DNA of 64,000 nt from Ruminococcus sp. (GTDB taxonomy: Bacteria; Bacillota; Clostridia; Oscillospirales; Ruminococcaceae), in assembly GCA_015066705.1 (NCBI GenBank), contig SVNV01000003.1:1-64000 (forward strand), given 5' to 3'. The notes beneath the pieces were generated by a model. It did no database searches. It worked only from the letters and a program-made list of their open reading frames with translations, and had not been told where the DNA came from. Of this stretch, positions 51,880 through 61,337 are shown in pieces. The stretch's first letter is position 1. Each line of letters starts with the position of its first letter. The position numbers were made by a program, and so were the translations under genes.

Positions 51880-52990
51880 TTACTCCGTAAATCCTATCGT
51901 GGGTATCAGCTATATGAAGCTTCTTTGCATTCTGTGAAAACTCAGCCATTTTTTCAGGGTTTTTAATGAGCTTTTCGATTTCTGAAATAAACTTATTTTC
52001 GTCGAGATTTTTTTCTTCAATAACAATGCCTGCGCCTGCTCTTTCAAGCACCATACCGTTATGATACTGGTGATTTTCCGCAACCATAGGTGAAGGAATA
52101 AGCACTGAACCTCTTCCTACTGCTTCAATTTCAACAAGTGTGGAAGCTCCGCAACGTGAAACTATAAGGTCACAGGCAGACATACAAAGTGGCATATTGA
52201 TATACGATGAAATCTGAAGGCGTGGATTATCCTTAACCTTTACGCCGTCGCTTTCAAGCTTTTCAATATAGTTTTCATAATCCTTATATGTACCATAGGA
52301 ATGGATATGATAAACGTCAATATTATTTTCCTGATACCATTTGAGAAGCTTTGCAACGTTATTATTTATCGTTCTTGCGCCAAGACTTCCGCCTGCTGAA
52401 AGAACAACTGTTGCTTCCTCAGGAATACCAAGCTGTTTTCTGGCTTCGTTTTTGGAAATGCTTGCAAAAGCTTTTCTTACAGGAAGTCCTGTTACAGTAA
52501 CCTTATCCATAACGCTTTCGTCAAGGTTTTTTGTGTCCTTGACAGTGAGCATAATTCTGTCAACATCCTTTGAAAGAAGCTTTGTTGTAACTCCTGCAAA
52601 AGCATTAGCCTCGTGGATAGCAGTCTTGATTCCCATTTTAGCGGCTTTTCTTACAACAGGGCCGCTTACATATCCGCCCGTACCGATAACGAGGTCAGGT
52701 GAAAAATCCTTGATAATCTTTTTTGCTCTGCTTCCAGACATAGCGAGGTAGCCTACTGCCTGAAAATTTCTCACGATATTTTCAAGATTTATCTGTCTCT
52801 GGAAACCTCTGATTTTGATTGGTGCAAAATCATAACCCGCCTTTGGAATAAGGTCTGCCTCAATTCCGAAAGGTGTTCCTGCAAACAAAAATTTTGCATC
52901 AGGGTGGTGTTCCTTGATTATCTCTGCAATAGCAAGAGCAGGGTTTACGTGACCGGCAGTGCCGCCACCTGCGAGAAGTACTTTTAACAT
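51863..52990 (-). CDS. murG: UDP-N-acetylglucosamine-N-acetylmuramyl-(pentapeptide) pyrophosphoryl-undecaprenol transferase
   Basis: MurG converts lipid I to lipid II at the inner membrane face. The 375-residue protein has the N-terminal GGGTAGHVNPALA, the GGSLGARTINN loop near 188, and SRCGASTLVEIEAVGRGSVLIPSPMVAENHQYHN near 265. ATG at 52990 is the homologous start; the frame extends 25 codons further into the end of ftsW without support. It follows ftsW by 20 bases. Confidence 0.95.
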   Translation of the reverse strand: MLKVLLAGGGTAGHVNPALAIAEIIKEHHPDAKFLFAGTPFGIEADLIPKAGYDFAPIKIRGFQRQINLENIVRNFQAVGYLAMSGSRAKKIIKDFSPDLVIGTGGYVSGPVVRKAAKMGIKTAIHEANAFAGVTTKLLSKDVDRIMLTVKDTKNLDESVMDKVTVTGLPVRKAFASISKNEARKQLGIPEEATVVLSAGGSLGARTINNNVAKLLKWYQENNIDVYHIHSYGTYKDYENYIEKLESDGVKVKDNPRLQISSYINMPLCMSACDLIVSRCGASTLVEIEAVGRGSVLIPSPMVAENHQYHNGMVLERAGAGIVIEEKNLDENKFISEIEKLIKNPEKMAEFSQNAKKLHIADTHDRIYGVIKSLL

Positions 52991-53010
52991 AACATTTCTT
53001 CTTTCATAAG

Positions 53011-54348
53011 TTATTCGTCGTGGGTTGTCTTTCTGGAAACAGAAAGCAGGATTCCGATTTCGCAAAGCTGCATAAGAAGCGCCGTTCCGCCGTAGCTGAA
53101 AAACGGCAGTGAAATTCCTGTATTAGGAATTGTATTTGTAGCAACTGCGATATTGAGCAGTGCCTGAAGTCCGATATGTATTGTAATACCTGCTGACAGA
53201 ATCATTCCGAAACGGTCAGGCGCCTTTGCGGCTACTGAAATTCCACGCCAGATGAAAACTACAAACAGTGCGATTACAATAACCGCTCCAAAAAAGCCAA
53301 GCTCTTCACAGACGATAGCAAAAACGAAATCGTTCTGAGCTTCTGAAAGCCACAAAAACTTCTGTTTTGATTCGCCCAGCCCAACGCCCATAAGTCCGCC
53401 TGAGCCGATGGCAAGAAGGCTGTTCCAAATCTGGTTTGTGGTATTTCTGATATCAGATTCAGGGTGCTGCCACGCTTCAATTCTTGTTGAAATATAACCA
53501 AAGCCTGCGCTGTCGCCCGTCGAGGTAATCATTTTATATCCCAGCAACAGAATACCGCCTGCTGCGAATATTCCGAGAATTATTGCCATATGCTTATTCT
53601 CAATGCCACCGAAATACATAAGCACTGTTCCAAGAATAACGAAGATGAGAAGTGCCGACATATGTCTCTGGAGAATCATCATAAAGCACACAAGACCCAA
53701 TATGATTCCGAAAGGCAGAAGTGTATACTTCCACTTTTTAAAGTATGGATAGTTTGCCGCAAGGATATATGCAATTACGATAATAAAAGCAATTTTAAGA
53801 AGCTCTGATGGCTGGAAGCTGAAAAGATTGAAGAAAACAAGCCAACGTCTTGCACCCGCAACTTCAACTCCGGCAAAAGCGGTAATCAGATTCAAAACAT
53901 AAACCGTAGCAAATGAAATGTATGCTATCTTTGTATTCTGAAGAAAATGATAGTCAAAGGTGGAAATCCACGCCATAAGAGCAACTCCGACTACTGCAAA
54001 ACCAAGCTGTCTTTTAAGGTAATAATAGCCGTCGTTATACTCACTGAGTGCCCAGAAATAGCTGGCTGAAAACATCATAATTACGCCAACAACAAGAAGT
54101 ACAATTACAACGGTAAAAAGTCCTACGTCGATATTACCGTCGTGACCGAAGAAGTAAAACTTCTTTCTTGCAGGTGCGTGAGAAAGCTCTTTTTTAGGCT
54201 TTGTATGTCTGATTTTAGGTTTAGAAGAAGGCTGAGCAGGTCTTTTATTTCTTACGTCCTGCTGAGTCATATATTTTGCATTATTTCTCTTTACCGGCTG
54301 TCTGTTTCCCGATGAAGTTGTTCTGTTTCTTGTATAATCTCCGGACAT
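53011..54348 (-). CDS. ftsW: SEDS family peptidoglycan polymerase FtsW/SpoVE
   Basis: This septal glycosyltransferase partners with the class B penicillin-binding protein encoded upstream. The 445-residue protein has a Lys/Arg/Pro-rich cytoplasmic N-terminus of about 65 residues and about ten membrane segments. SEDS motifs include VAGARRWLVFFNLFSFQPSELLKIAFI near 165 and SFGQ-like GTALLMQLCEIGILLSVSR near the end. Because this is a spore former, it could also be the SpoVE paralogue. It is in the dcw operon between the MraY-like gene and murG. Confidence 0.93.
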   Translation of the reverse strand: MSGDYTRNRTTSSGNRQPVKRNNAKYMTQQDVRNKRPAQPSSKPKIRHTKPKKELSHAPARKKFYFFGHDGNIDVGLFTVVIVLLVVGVIMMFSASYFWALSEYNDGYYYLKRQLGFAVVGVALMAWISTFDYHFLQNTKIAYISFATVYVLNLITAFAGVEVAGARRWLVFFNLFSFQPSELLKIAFIIVIAYILAANYPYFKKWKYTLLPFGIILGLVCFMMILQRHMSALLIFVILGTVLMYFGGIENKHMAIILGIFAAGGILLLGYKMITSTGDSAGFGYISTRIEAWQHPESDIRNTTNQIWNSLLAIGSGGLMGVGLGESKQKFLWLSEAQNDFVFAIVCEELGFFGAVIVIALFVVFIWRGISVAAKAPDRFGMILSAGITIHIGLQALLNIAVATNTIPNTGISLPFFSYGGTALLMQLCEIGILLSVSRKTTHDE

Positions 54349-54364
54349 AACAGCCCTCCTTTCG

Positions 54365-55348
54365 TTATTCTGTCTTTAACAAAATCAGTTTCGCCGCTAC
54401 CGCTGTCAAGGCAAAGATTGCGGTAAACAATACGTATAGTATTTTTATTTTTTTATCTGAAATTTCCGAGCTTTTAAGATGCTCATCTACAGGCAGGCGA
54501 TTGAAAATATGCTTTCCTGAAAGCTTATAGAAAAGTCTGTCCGCAGGATATGCAAAAAGGCAGAAAATTTCAAAAGCAAAAAGGAAAAGAATCATTCCCT
54601 CGTTTTCTGTTGCAAAGCAAGCTGTCAATATCATTGCCGTTATTATATATTTATCGGAAAACCCGATTTTAAGCACTTTTTTATAATTGCTCCAGAAAAG
54701 TCCGCCCACAAGTGTACCGATATACACCGACGGCAGAAGCATAAGAGGAATTTTTTCTTCAACGGCTGCCACAAAAAGAATTGCTGTGAGCTTTACGATT
54801 CCACGGAGAAATTCTGTGTTATTCTTACTGCCTGTTGCTCTTTCGCCCTCGCAGGCAACAAGTGTTGTCAAAGCAACAGCCGGGCCAAAAGCACCGCCAA
54901 GTCGCAGTTTTTCTCTTGAAAGCGGCAATGAAACAACCGTATCAGAGCCTGTCGCCATACAGATTATCCCAAAAGAAAGTGCAACAACCATTGTGAATAC
55001 CAGACGATTCTGAGCATTTATCCCTACATTTTCGCCACTCAAATCGAGCTTCTTATCGTCCTTATAGCCAAGAAAACACATTGCCATAAGAAAAATTCCG
55101 CTACTGAGCATTACGGGAAGCATTTCTGTTTCAGCAAGAAAAGCTGTGCCCAGAAAGCCAACCAAACAACCAGCAAGGCAGGCAAAAGCCACACCTGTTG
55201 TTTTTTTATCCTGCGATAATGTTTTACCGTCGGGAATGAATGGAGATTTCACTCCTGTTTTGAGTTTTCTGAAATGGGTCATAAAAAACCAGCCCATAAA
55301 TAGTGTTGTCACAAAGGAAAGAATCACCGCAAGTGGGTTTATTATCAT
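54365..55348 (-). CDS. MraY-like membrane protein with lost catalytic motifs
   Basis: The 327-residue, roughly ten-segment protein sits in the mraY position between murF and ftsW and aligns in layout with MraY, the lipid I synthase. The early DD pair is kept in LGYKDDKKL, and the HIFNRLPV segment matches the RIFRMAPI of MraY. Three catalytic blocks are altered: NLTDGLDGLA is replaced by TGSKNNTEFLRG, FMGDxGSLALG by KIGFSDKYIITA, and the HHH of loop E by DEH. It is therefore unlikely to make lipid I itself. It overlaps murF by ATGA. A true mraY should exist elsewhere in the genome. Confidence 0.75.
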   Translation of the reverse strand: MIINPLAVILSFVTTLFMGWFFMTHFRKLKTGVKSPFIPDGKTLSQDKKTTGVAFACLAGCLVGFLGTAFLAETEMLPVMLSSGIFLMAMCFLGYKDDKKLDLSGENVGINAQNRLVFTMVVALSFGIICMATGSDTVVSLPLSREKLRLGGAFGPAVALTTLVACEGERATGSKNNTEFLRGIVKLTAILFVAAVEEKIPLMLLPSVYIGTLVGGLFWSNYKKVLKIGFSDKYIITAMILTACFATENEGMILFLFAFEIFCLFAYPADRLFYKLSGKHIFNRLPVDEHLKSSEISDKKIKILYVLFTAIFALTAVAAKLILLKTE

Positions 55349-56691
55349 CGGTCAAGCTCCTCTAAGATTTCAAAAGGAGTATACTCTCTTCTGCATTTCA
55401 AAAGGACAACGTCCTGAGGTTTTACTGTTTCCTTGAGTGCTTTTTTTAGTTCTTCTTTGTCAGAAAACAGTCTTGCGTTTTCTTCCGGAAGTCCTTTTTT
55501 AACAGCTCCCTGAATATATCCGTCTGCTCTTTCATCAATACAGAAAAGCAGGTCGATATTACTTTTTTCAAGGCTTTCGCCCACTGATTTATGAAGTGAC
55601 TGGGATTTTTTACCCAGTGAAGTCATATCCGAAAGCACAGCTATTCTTCTTCCGCCCTCGCCTGTCTGACAGTTTTTGATTATCTCAGCAGAAGCCTTTA
55701 CAGCCTCAGGTGAAAAATTTGAAAGGTCAGCAAGCACACGGCAGGATTTTGTATTTATAAACTGCTGTCTGAAGTTATCAGGTGTATATTTCAGGAGCCC
55801 GCTTATAATTCTTGAAACCTCTATTCCCTGACTATAAGCTGTTGCAAAAGCACAGAGGGCATTACTCACGTTATGGTATCCCATACAGTTTAAGTTTACC
55901 TCACATTTTCCGTCAGGGTAATTAACTTTAAAGGAAAGCTTTTCGTCAACGGTTTTTACACTGTCCGCATAAAAATCAGCTGACTTATCCTTTGTTGAAT
56001 ATGTAATAATCTTTCTTGTGCCAAAAAAGTCAAGGGTAGCCAAAATCTTGTCGTCCTTGTTTACAACAAGCGGTGCATCATAAGGTGCGCCGTCAAGAAC
56101 CTTCAACTTAGCCTTGAGAATCCCCTCGTGGCTCTGATAATTTTCATAGTGGGAATATCCGATATTTGTAATCACGCAAACATCAGGCTGAGCAACTGTT
56201 GACAGTGCCGAAATCCCGTTTGTAGCTGAAAGTCCCATTTCTACAACTGCGTTTTTATGGTTTTCGCAAAGCTCAAAAAGAGTTGTAGGAAGTCCTATTT
56301 CGTTATGATGATTTTCCTTTGTAGAAAGGGTTTCACCGTCAAGAGAAAGTATCTCTCTTAACATCTGAGTAACTGTTGTTTTACCCACGCTACCTGTAAT
56401 GGCAAAAAGCTTTACAGGGAATTTTCTCCTGTAAAATCCGGCAATCTGCAAAAGTGCTGTTCTTGTATCATCAACGATAATACATTTAACATCTTTTACA
56501 GGTTTTGTGCATACAACAGCTACTGCTCCCTTTGAAAAAGCGGTTACAGAGTCGCTTTCGTTTTCCTCAAGGGAAATAAAAACGTCTCCGTCGGTTACCC
56601 TTTCAAGGTCGGCAGTAATTTTATTTATTTCAATTTCAGCAGGATAGCCGAAGCTACCTCTACAGGCTCTTACAATTTCATTTAATGTCAT
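55345..56691 (-). CDS. murF: UDP-N-acetylmuramoyl-tripeptide-D-alanyl-D-alanine ligase
   Basis: MurF adds D-Ala-D-Ala to the UDP-MurNAc-tripeptide. The 448-residue Mur ligase has the ATP loop ITGSVGKTTVTQM near residue 98, STKENHHNEIGLPTTL near 125, and the central EMGLSATNGISAL. The length is normal. It lies 16 bases after murE and overlaps the MraY-like gene by four bases. Confidence 0.94.
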   Translation of the reverse strand: MTLNEIVRACRGSFGYPAEIEINKITADLERVTDGDVFISLEENESDSVTAFSKGAVAVVCTKPVKDVKCIIVDDTRTALLQIAGFYRRKFPVKLFAITGSVGKTTVTQMLREILSLDGETLSTKENHHNEIGLPTTLFELCENHKNAVVEMGLSATNGISALSTVAQPDVCVITNIGYSHYENYQSHEGILKAKLKVLDGAPYDAPLVVNKDDKILATLDFFGTRKIITYSTKDKSADFYADSVKTVDEKLSFKVNYPDGKCEVNLNCMGYHNVSNALCAFATAYSQGIEVSRIISGLLKYTPDNFRQQFINTKSCRVLADLSNFSPEAVKASAEIIKNCQTGEGGRRIAVLSDMTSLGKKSQSLHKSVGESLEKSNIDLLFCIDERADGYIQGAVKKGLPEENARLFSDKEELKKALKETVKPQDVVLLKCRREYTPFEILEELDR

Positions 56692-56707
56692 ATTATTCTC
56701 TCTGATG

Positions 56708-58156
56708 TCAGTTATTTTTCATTTCAAGTAGGATTTCCTCTACGATTTCCTTTTCGTCAAAATGAATTTTTACTCCGTCCTTTAAAATCTGATAGTCCTC
56801 GTGGCCTTTTCCGACAATAGCGATAACATCGTCGGTTTTTGCATTTTCGAGGGCGTATCTGATTGCCTCTTTTCTGTCTGTTATTTTCACATAAGGTGTT
56901 GTCTGGTTTTCCATTCCCACAAGAATATCTGAAATTATCATTTCAGGGTCTTCGTTTCGTGGGTTATCGGAAGTAATAATACAAAAATCGCTGTTTTGTG
57001 CGGCTGCTATTGCCATAAGGGGACGCTTTTTTGCATCTCTGTTTCCACCACAGCCAAAAAGACAAATTACTCTTCCCTTTGAAACTGCTCTTATTGCCTT
57101 TAAGATTTTTTCAACAGCATCAGGGCTATGGGCATAGTCTCTTATAACTGTAAAATCTACATCCTTTGAAACAACCTCTGCTCTTCCACAGACACCCTCA
57201 AGGTCTTTAAGAAGTTCAGCTGATTTTTTAATAGAAAGTCCCAGCTTATCGCAGGTAGCAAGTGATACAAGTGAATTACTTACATTAAACTCGCCCGGCA
57301 TTTTAAAGAAAGTCTTATATTTTTCGTCATTATGGTTTACGTAATACTCACAGCCGTTAGCTGAAAGTGTGATTTCATCAGCAAAGTAGTCGGCGTTTTT
57401 CTGCGACGAGAACGAAACAGCGTCCTGTGTTTCAGAAAAAAGTCTGTTTCCCCACTCATCATCAAGGTTTGAAAGCTTTATTTTTGAAATATCAAAAAGC
57501 ATTTTCTTAGCCTGATAGTAATTCTCCATAGTCCCGTGAACATCAAGGTGGTCCTGAGTCAGGTTTGTAAAAACGCCCACTTCATATTCACAGCCAAAAA
57601 CTCGTTTCTGTTCAAGTCCCTGTGAAGAAACCTCCATTACTGCGTATTCACAGCCTTTATCAGCCATTGCTCTGAAGATTTCAAAAAGCTCATAAGGCTC
57701 AGGAGTTGTAGGATTTGAACGCTCGCCTTCATAGATTTCGTCGCCTATTTCCACGTCGCAGGTACCGATAAGTCCCGTTTTAAAGCCGTGTGCTGTAAGA
57801 AGTCTTTTTACGGTTGTGGCAGTTGTAGTTTTTCCGTTTGTACCTGTAATCCCGATAAGCTTGAGCTTTTTCTGTGGGTTATCAAACCAGTTTGCACAAA
57901 GAAGCGAAAGTGCTTCTCTTGTATCGCTTACAACAATTTCTCTGTCAAGCCCCAGTCTCCTGTTTGTAACAACAGCACCAGCACCCTTTTCAAGCATAAG
58001 ATGTGCAACGCTATGTGCGTCAAAGGTTTTTCCTTCGATACAGATAAAAAGCGAATTCTCCGGAATTTCCTTACGGTTATCCCAGCAAAGCTTTGAAACT
58101 TCAAAGTCTTTAATTTCAGTATCGCAGATACCATTAAGCAATTCCTTCAAACGCAC
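56708..58156 (-). CDS. murE: UDP-N-acetylmuramoyl-tripeptide synthetase (meso-DAP type)
   Basis: MurE adds the third residue to the UDP-MurNAc-dipeptide. The 482-residue protein has the ATP loop ITGTNGKTTTATT near residue 108 and VMEVSSQGLEQKRV. The signature DNPRNEDP near 405 in the family marks enzymes that use meso-diaminopimelate rather than lysine. The cross-link chemistry of the wall is inferred from this. It lies 15 bases after the penicillin-binding protein gene. Confidence 0.95.
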   Translation of the reverse strand: MRLKELLNGICDTEIKDFEVSKLCWDNRKEIPENSLFICIEGKTFDAHSVAHLMLEKGAGAVVTNRRLGLDREIVVSDTREALSLLCANWFDNPQKKLKLIGITGTNGKTTTATTVKRLLTAHGFKTGLIGTCDVEIGDEIYEGERSNPTTPEPYELFEIFRAMADKGCEYAVMEVSSQGLEQKRVFGCEYEVGVFTNLTQDHLDVHGTMENYYQAKKMLFDISKIKLSNLDDEWGNRLFSETQDAVSFSSQKNADYFADEITLSANGCEYYVNHNDEKYKTFFKMPGEFNVSNSLVSLATCDKLGLSIKKSAELLKDLEGVCGRAEVVSKDVDFTVIRDYAHSPDAVEKILKAIRAVSKGRVICLFGCGGNRDAKKRPLMAIAAAQNSDFCIITSDNPRNEDPEMIISDILVGMENQTTPYVKITDRKEAIRYALENAKTDDVIAIVGKGHEDYQILKDGVKIHFDEKEIVEEILLEMKNN

Positions 58157-58171
58157 AATTATCTCTCCTTT

Positions 58172-60502
58172 TTACTGTGATGAAGCTTCGTTCTGTGAGA
58201 AGCCTACGGTGATTATGGTTCCCTTAGGAACAATATCACCTTCTTTATAATTCTGTGAAGAGCACACTGAACCCTTTTCGTAACGGGCACTTCCTGTCGG
58301 TTCATAGTTAAGACCTGCATCTAAAAGTGCGTCTTCTGTCTGACTAAGTGTTTTACCGTAAAGATTTGGTACGGTTGTGTATTCTTCTTCGTAATCCTCT
58401 TCGGTATAAAGGATAACCTGACAGCCTCTTGGAATTGTTCCTGAAGCAGGTACCTGCTTCACAACCTTAGCTCCGTTTCCTATTACAACTGCATTAAGAT
58501 TTGAAGCCTCAAGAGTTGCCACTGCTGTATCAACTATCTGGAGTTCAACAAGCGGAACAGATACAGAAAGCTGTTTGAGTTCTTCTTCTGTATACTCAGG
58601 GAAATATCCCATATACGGAAGAAGTTCTTCGAGAACCTGGGTCACGATAGGTGCAGCAACCTGGCTTCCGTAATACTTTTCACCTGTCGGGTCGTCAACC
58701 ATAACAAGCATAATGATTTCAGGGTCATCGGCAGGTGCAAAAGCACAGTATGACGAAACGTAGGTATTACCAGTTACGTCAACGTCAATTTTCTGCGAAG
58801 TACCTGATTTACCGCCGATTCGGTAACCCTTGATATATGAGTTTGAACCTGTTTCGGTATTAACTACATTTTCGAGGATTTCTCTCATAGTCTTTGAGGT
58901 TTCCTCAGAAATAACCTGTCTTTTTACAACAGGCTGGATATCCTTTACAACGTTTCCTGTGTCGCTGTCAACAATCTTATCAACAACCTGAGGTGTGAGA
59001 AGATATCCCCCGTTTATGCAAGCCGCATAGGCTGTAATCATCTGGATTGGTGTAACCTTGTTTGTCTGTCCGAAAGAACATGACGCCAGCTCAACAGGAC
59101 CCATTCTTGAAAGTGGCATAAAGATTGAATTTCCTTCGCCGGGAAGGTCAATACCCGTTCTTTCTGTAAAGCCGTAAGCCTTGAAATACTTGGAAAAACC
59201 TTCAGCTCCGATAGCCTGACCAATCTGAACAAATGCAGGGTTACAGGAATGAACCATTGCTTCAGATAAATTCTGATATCCGTGAGCCTTTGATGACCAG
59301 CAACCGATTTCTCTGTCGGCTACCGTAATAGAAGTAGTACAACCAAAGGTCTGATTAAGATTTATAGCGCCTTCTTCAAGTGCAGAAGAGCCTGTAATTA
59401 CCTTAAAAACAGAACCGGGGTTATAAATCTCAGTAATAGCTTTATTCTTCCACTGGATACTCCACGCTTCAAGCTTTGCTGCATTATAGTCCTCTTCGTT
59501 TGCAATCCCCGCAAGCTCAAGCGCAGTTTTCTGGTCATAGATTTCTGCCGGAGCATTAAGGTTATAGCCGGGTGAGGTTGCCATAGCGAGAACAGCACCT
59601 GTATTACAGTTCATAATTATACCGCAGGCACGTTCATTAGGCTTATTGAGGTCAACCGCATCATTCAGGGCTTTTTCAAGATAACGCTGGATTGTGATAT
59701 CGAGATTGAGCTTAAGAGAATTTCCCGACTGTGCATCATAGCTCTGTTTATATTCGTATGGGATTTCGTTACCGTCACGGTCTCTTGCATAAACTGTTCT
59801 TCCGTCAACGCCCATCAGGTATTCGTCATAGTAAGCTTCAAGTCCGTAAATGCCCTGACCGTCAAAGTTCAGATGTCCGATTACTGCTGCTGCAAGCTCA
59901 TTCTGAGAATAAAATCTCTTTGAGGAAGCCTGACAGTCGATAGCATTTATTTTATGCTTTTTGAGATAATCCCAGATTTTATCCGCAGTAGTTTTTTCAA
60001 CATTTCTCATAAGGATTTCATATCTTGAATCCTTAAGAGCTCTTTCTCTTACTTCCGAAGGGTCAATATCAAGGATTTCGCCGATATTAAAGCATATTTC
60101 ATCAAGAGAAACATAAACTCTTGAGCCGTCCTCGTTAACCATTGAAGCCTTATTTTTATCAGAAAGATTTGAAAGATAAACTTCCATTTCGCCCGGGTCA
60201 ACAAAGACTGTATAAACGGTCGCACTTCTTGCAAGCACGTCCCCGTTTGCGTCATAAATTGTTCCTCTTGTAGCCTCAACAATTTTACTGCTGAGCTGCT
60301 GAGCATTTGCAAACTCCTTAAGAGAATCCGATTCCACAATGGCATATTTCACCATTGTCATAACAATAGCAACAACCATTGCCGAAACTCCAATAAGAGT
60401 TCCAAGCTTAAGTCTGAGTTTCATATAAGAAGCCGGTCTGTCTGTTACCGTCTGCTTTTTCTTTTGATTTTTCTCGTTATTTTCAACATTTTTACCAGCC
60501 AC
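58172..60502 (-). CDS. Class B penicillin-binding protein (SpoVD/FtsI type) with PASTA domains
   Basis: The 776-residue transpeptidase cross-links septal or spore-cortex peptidoglycan. It has a short cytoplasmic tail, one membrane segment (about 32-52), a dimerisation domain, and the transpeptidase domain. The active-site Ser is in GSVFK, the second motif is SCN, and the third is KSGT in GGKSGTSQ. Two C-terminal PASTA domains follow (about 632-700 and 705-772; TVPNLYGKTLSQTEDALLDAG in the second). The position after ftsL and before murE fits either FtsI or SpoVD. Confidence 0.94.
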   Translation of the reverse strand: MAGKNVENNEKNQKKKQTVTDRPASYMKLRLKLGTLIGVSAMVVAIVMTMVKYAIVESDSLKEFANAQQLSSKIVEATRGTIYDANGDVLARSATVYTVFVDPGEMEVYLSNLSDKNKASMVNEDGSRVYVSLDEICFNIGEILDIDPSEVRERALKDSRYEILMRNVEKTTADKIWDYLKKHKINAIDCQASSKRFYSQNELAAAVIGHLNFDGQGIYGLEAYYDEYLMGVDGRTVYARDRDGNEIPYEYKQSYDAQSGNSLKLNLDITIQRYLEKALNDAVDLNKPNERACGIIMNCNTGAVLAMATSPGYNLNAPAEIYDQKTALELAGIANEEDYNAAKLEAWSIQWKNKAITEIYNPGSVFKVITGSSALEEGAINLNQTFGCTTSITVADREIGCWSSKAHGYQNLSEAMVHSCNPAFVQIGQAIGAEGFSKYFKAYGFTERTGIDLPGEGNSIFMPLSRMGPVELASCSFGQTNKVTPIQMITAYAACINGGYLLTPQVVDKIVDSDTGNVVKDIQPVVKRQVISEETSKTMREILENVVNTETGSNSYIKGYRIGGKSGTSQKIDVDVTGNTYVSSYCAFAPADDPEIIMLVMVDDPTGEKYYGSQVAAPIVTQVLEELLPYMGYFPEYTEEELKQLSVSVPLVELQIVDTAVATLEASNLNAVVIGNGAKVVKQVPASGTIPRGCQVILYTEEDYEEEYTTVPNLYGKTLSQTEDALLDAGLNYEPTGSARYEKGSVCSSQNYKEGDIVPKGTIITVGFSQNEASSQ

Positions 60503-60661
60503 GAGACAGCCTCCTTTATTATTTCAAGCTGTTTTCAGCAAAATTTCCCATTTTACGACATTTCTCAATTAACACAAGAAAGCTAAGTCTGATTCCTCTC
60601 TGATTAAAAATCCACAGGAACAAGGCTTAACTTTCCAAACGGTCATTAATATCTTATTTTA

Positions 60662-61135
60662 CTATATGCCGATATATTCCAGAACACCGTCAAACCAGTT
60701 CTTTACCGAGGTCCAGAGGCTATCGTCCTTTTTCTCGATAACTTCGATGACATTATCATTTTCAATCTCGACATATTCTATCTGTGACTTGTCGAGCTTC
60801 ACGAGTCCTAATTGATTTTCGGCATAATCTTCAACCTTCACAAGGCTCGTTTTTGCTTCAAGCTCTGATTCAAGGCTTCGATTATTTTCTTCAAGCTGAG
60901 CAAGCTGAGCTATAAGCTCTGACTGTTCGTTTGTAATTCTCGACAGTTCAACCTTGCCGTAAATGAATGCAAACATAATTGCAAAGGCGAGTATACCCAT
61001 GGCAATTCTCTTTATGCATCTCAGCTTTGCCTCGCTCTTAGGCTTAGGCATTTTTCTGTGTCTTATTTTCGGAGCCTCCGCACGTTGCAGTTCGGGTTCG
61101 TAGGCTCTTACTCTTGCCAGATTATCTCCAGCCAT
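60662..61135 (-). CDS. ftsL: FtsL-like cell division protein
   Basis: The 157-residue bitopic protein has a basic cytoplasmic N-terminus (1-42), one membrane segment (about 43-62), a leucine-zipper-like coiled coil (68-100), and an acidic C-terminus. The VEDYAENQLGLVKLDKSQIEYVEI segment is typical of FtsL/DivIC proteins. Its place between rsmH and the penicillin-binding protein gene supports FtsL. Sequence identity in this family is low, so the name rests mainly on layout and position. Confidence 0.85.
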   Translation of the reverse strand: MAGDNLARVRAYEPELQRAEAPKIRHRKMPKPKSEAKLRCIKRIAMGILAFAIMFAFIYGKVELSRITNEQSELIAQLAQLEENNRSLESELEAKTSLVKVEDYAENQLGLVKLDKSQIEYVEIENDNVIEVIEKKDDSLWTSVKNWFDGVLEYIGI

Positions 61136-61337
61136 TTTACACCTCTAATATTCCGCTTGCCTTTATCGCAAGCATCTGCAACATTCCCAAGTTTCCTCTT
61201 TCGGGGCTCCTGAATTTTTGCATCATTTTGTTGCGTCCTTTAGGACAGTTGTCTTCTTTGTTTCGCACTACATATTGTTTGTGCTAAAATAATTTCTTTC
61301 TTTTTTGTTCTTTTTTCTTTTGTTTTTCTTTTTGTTC

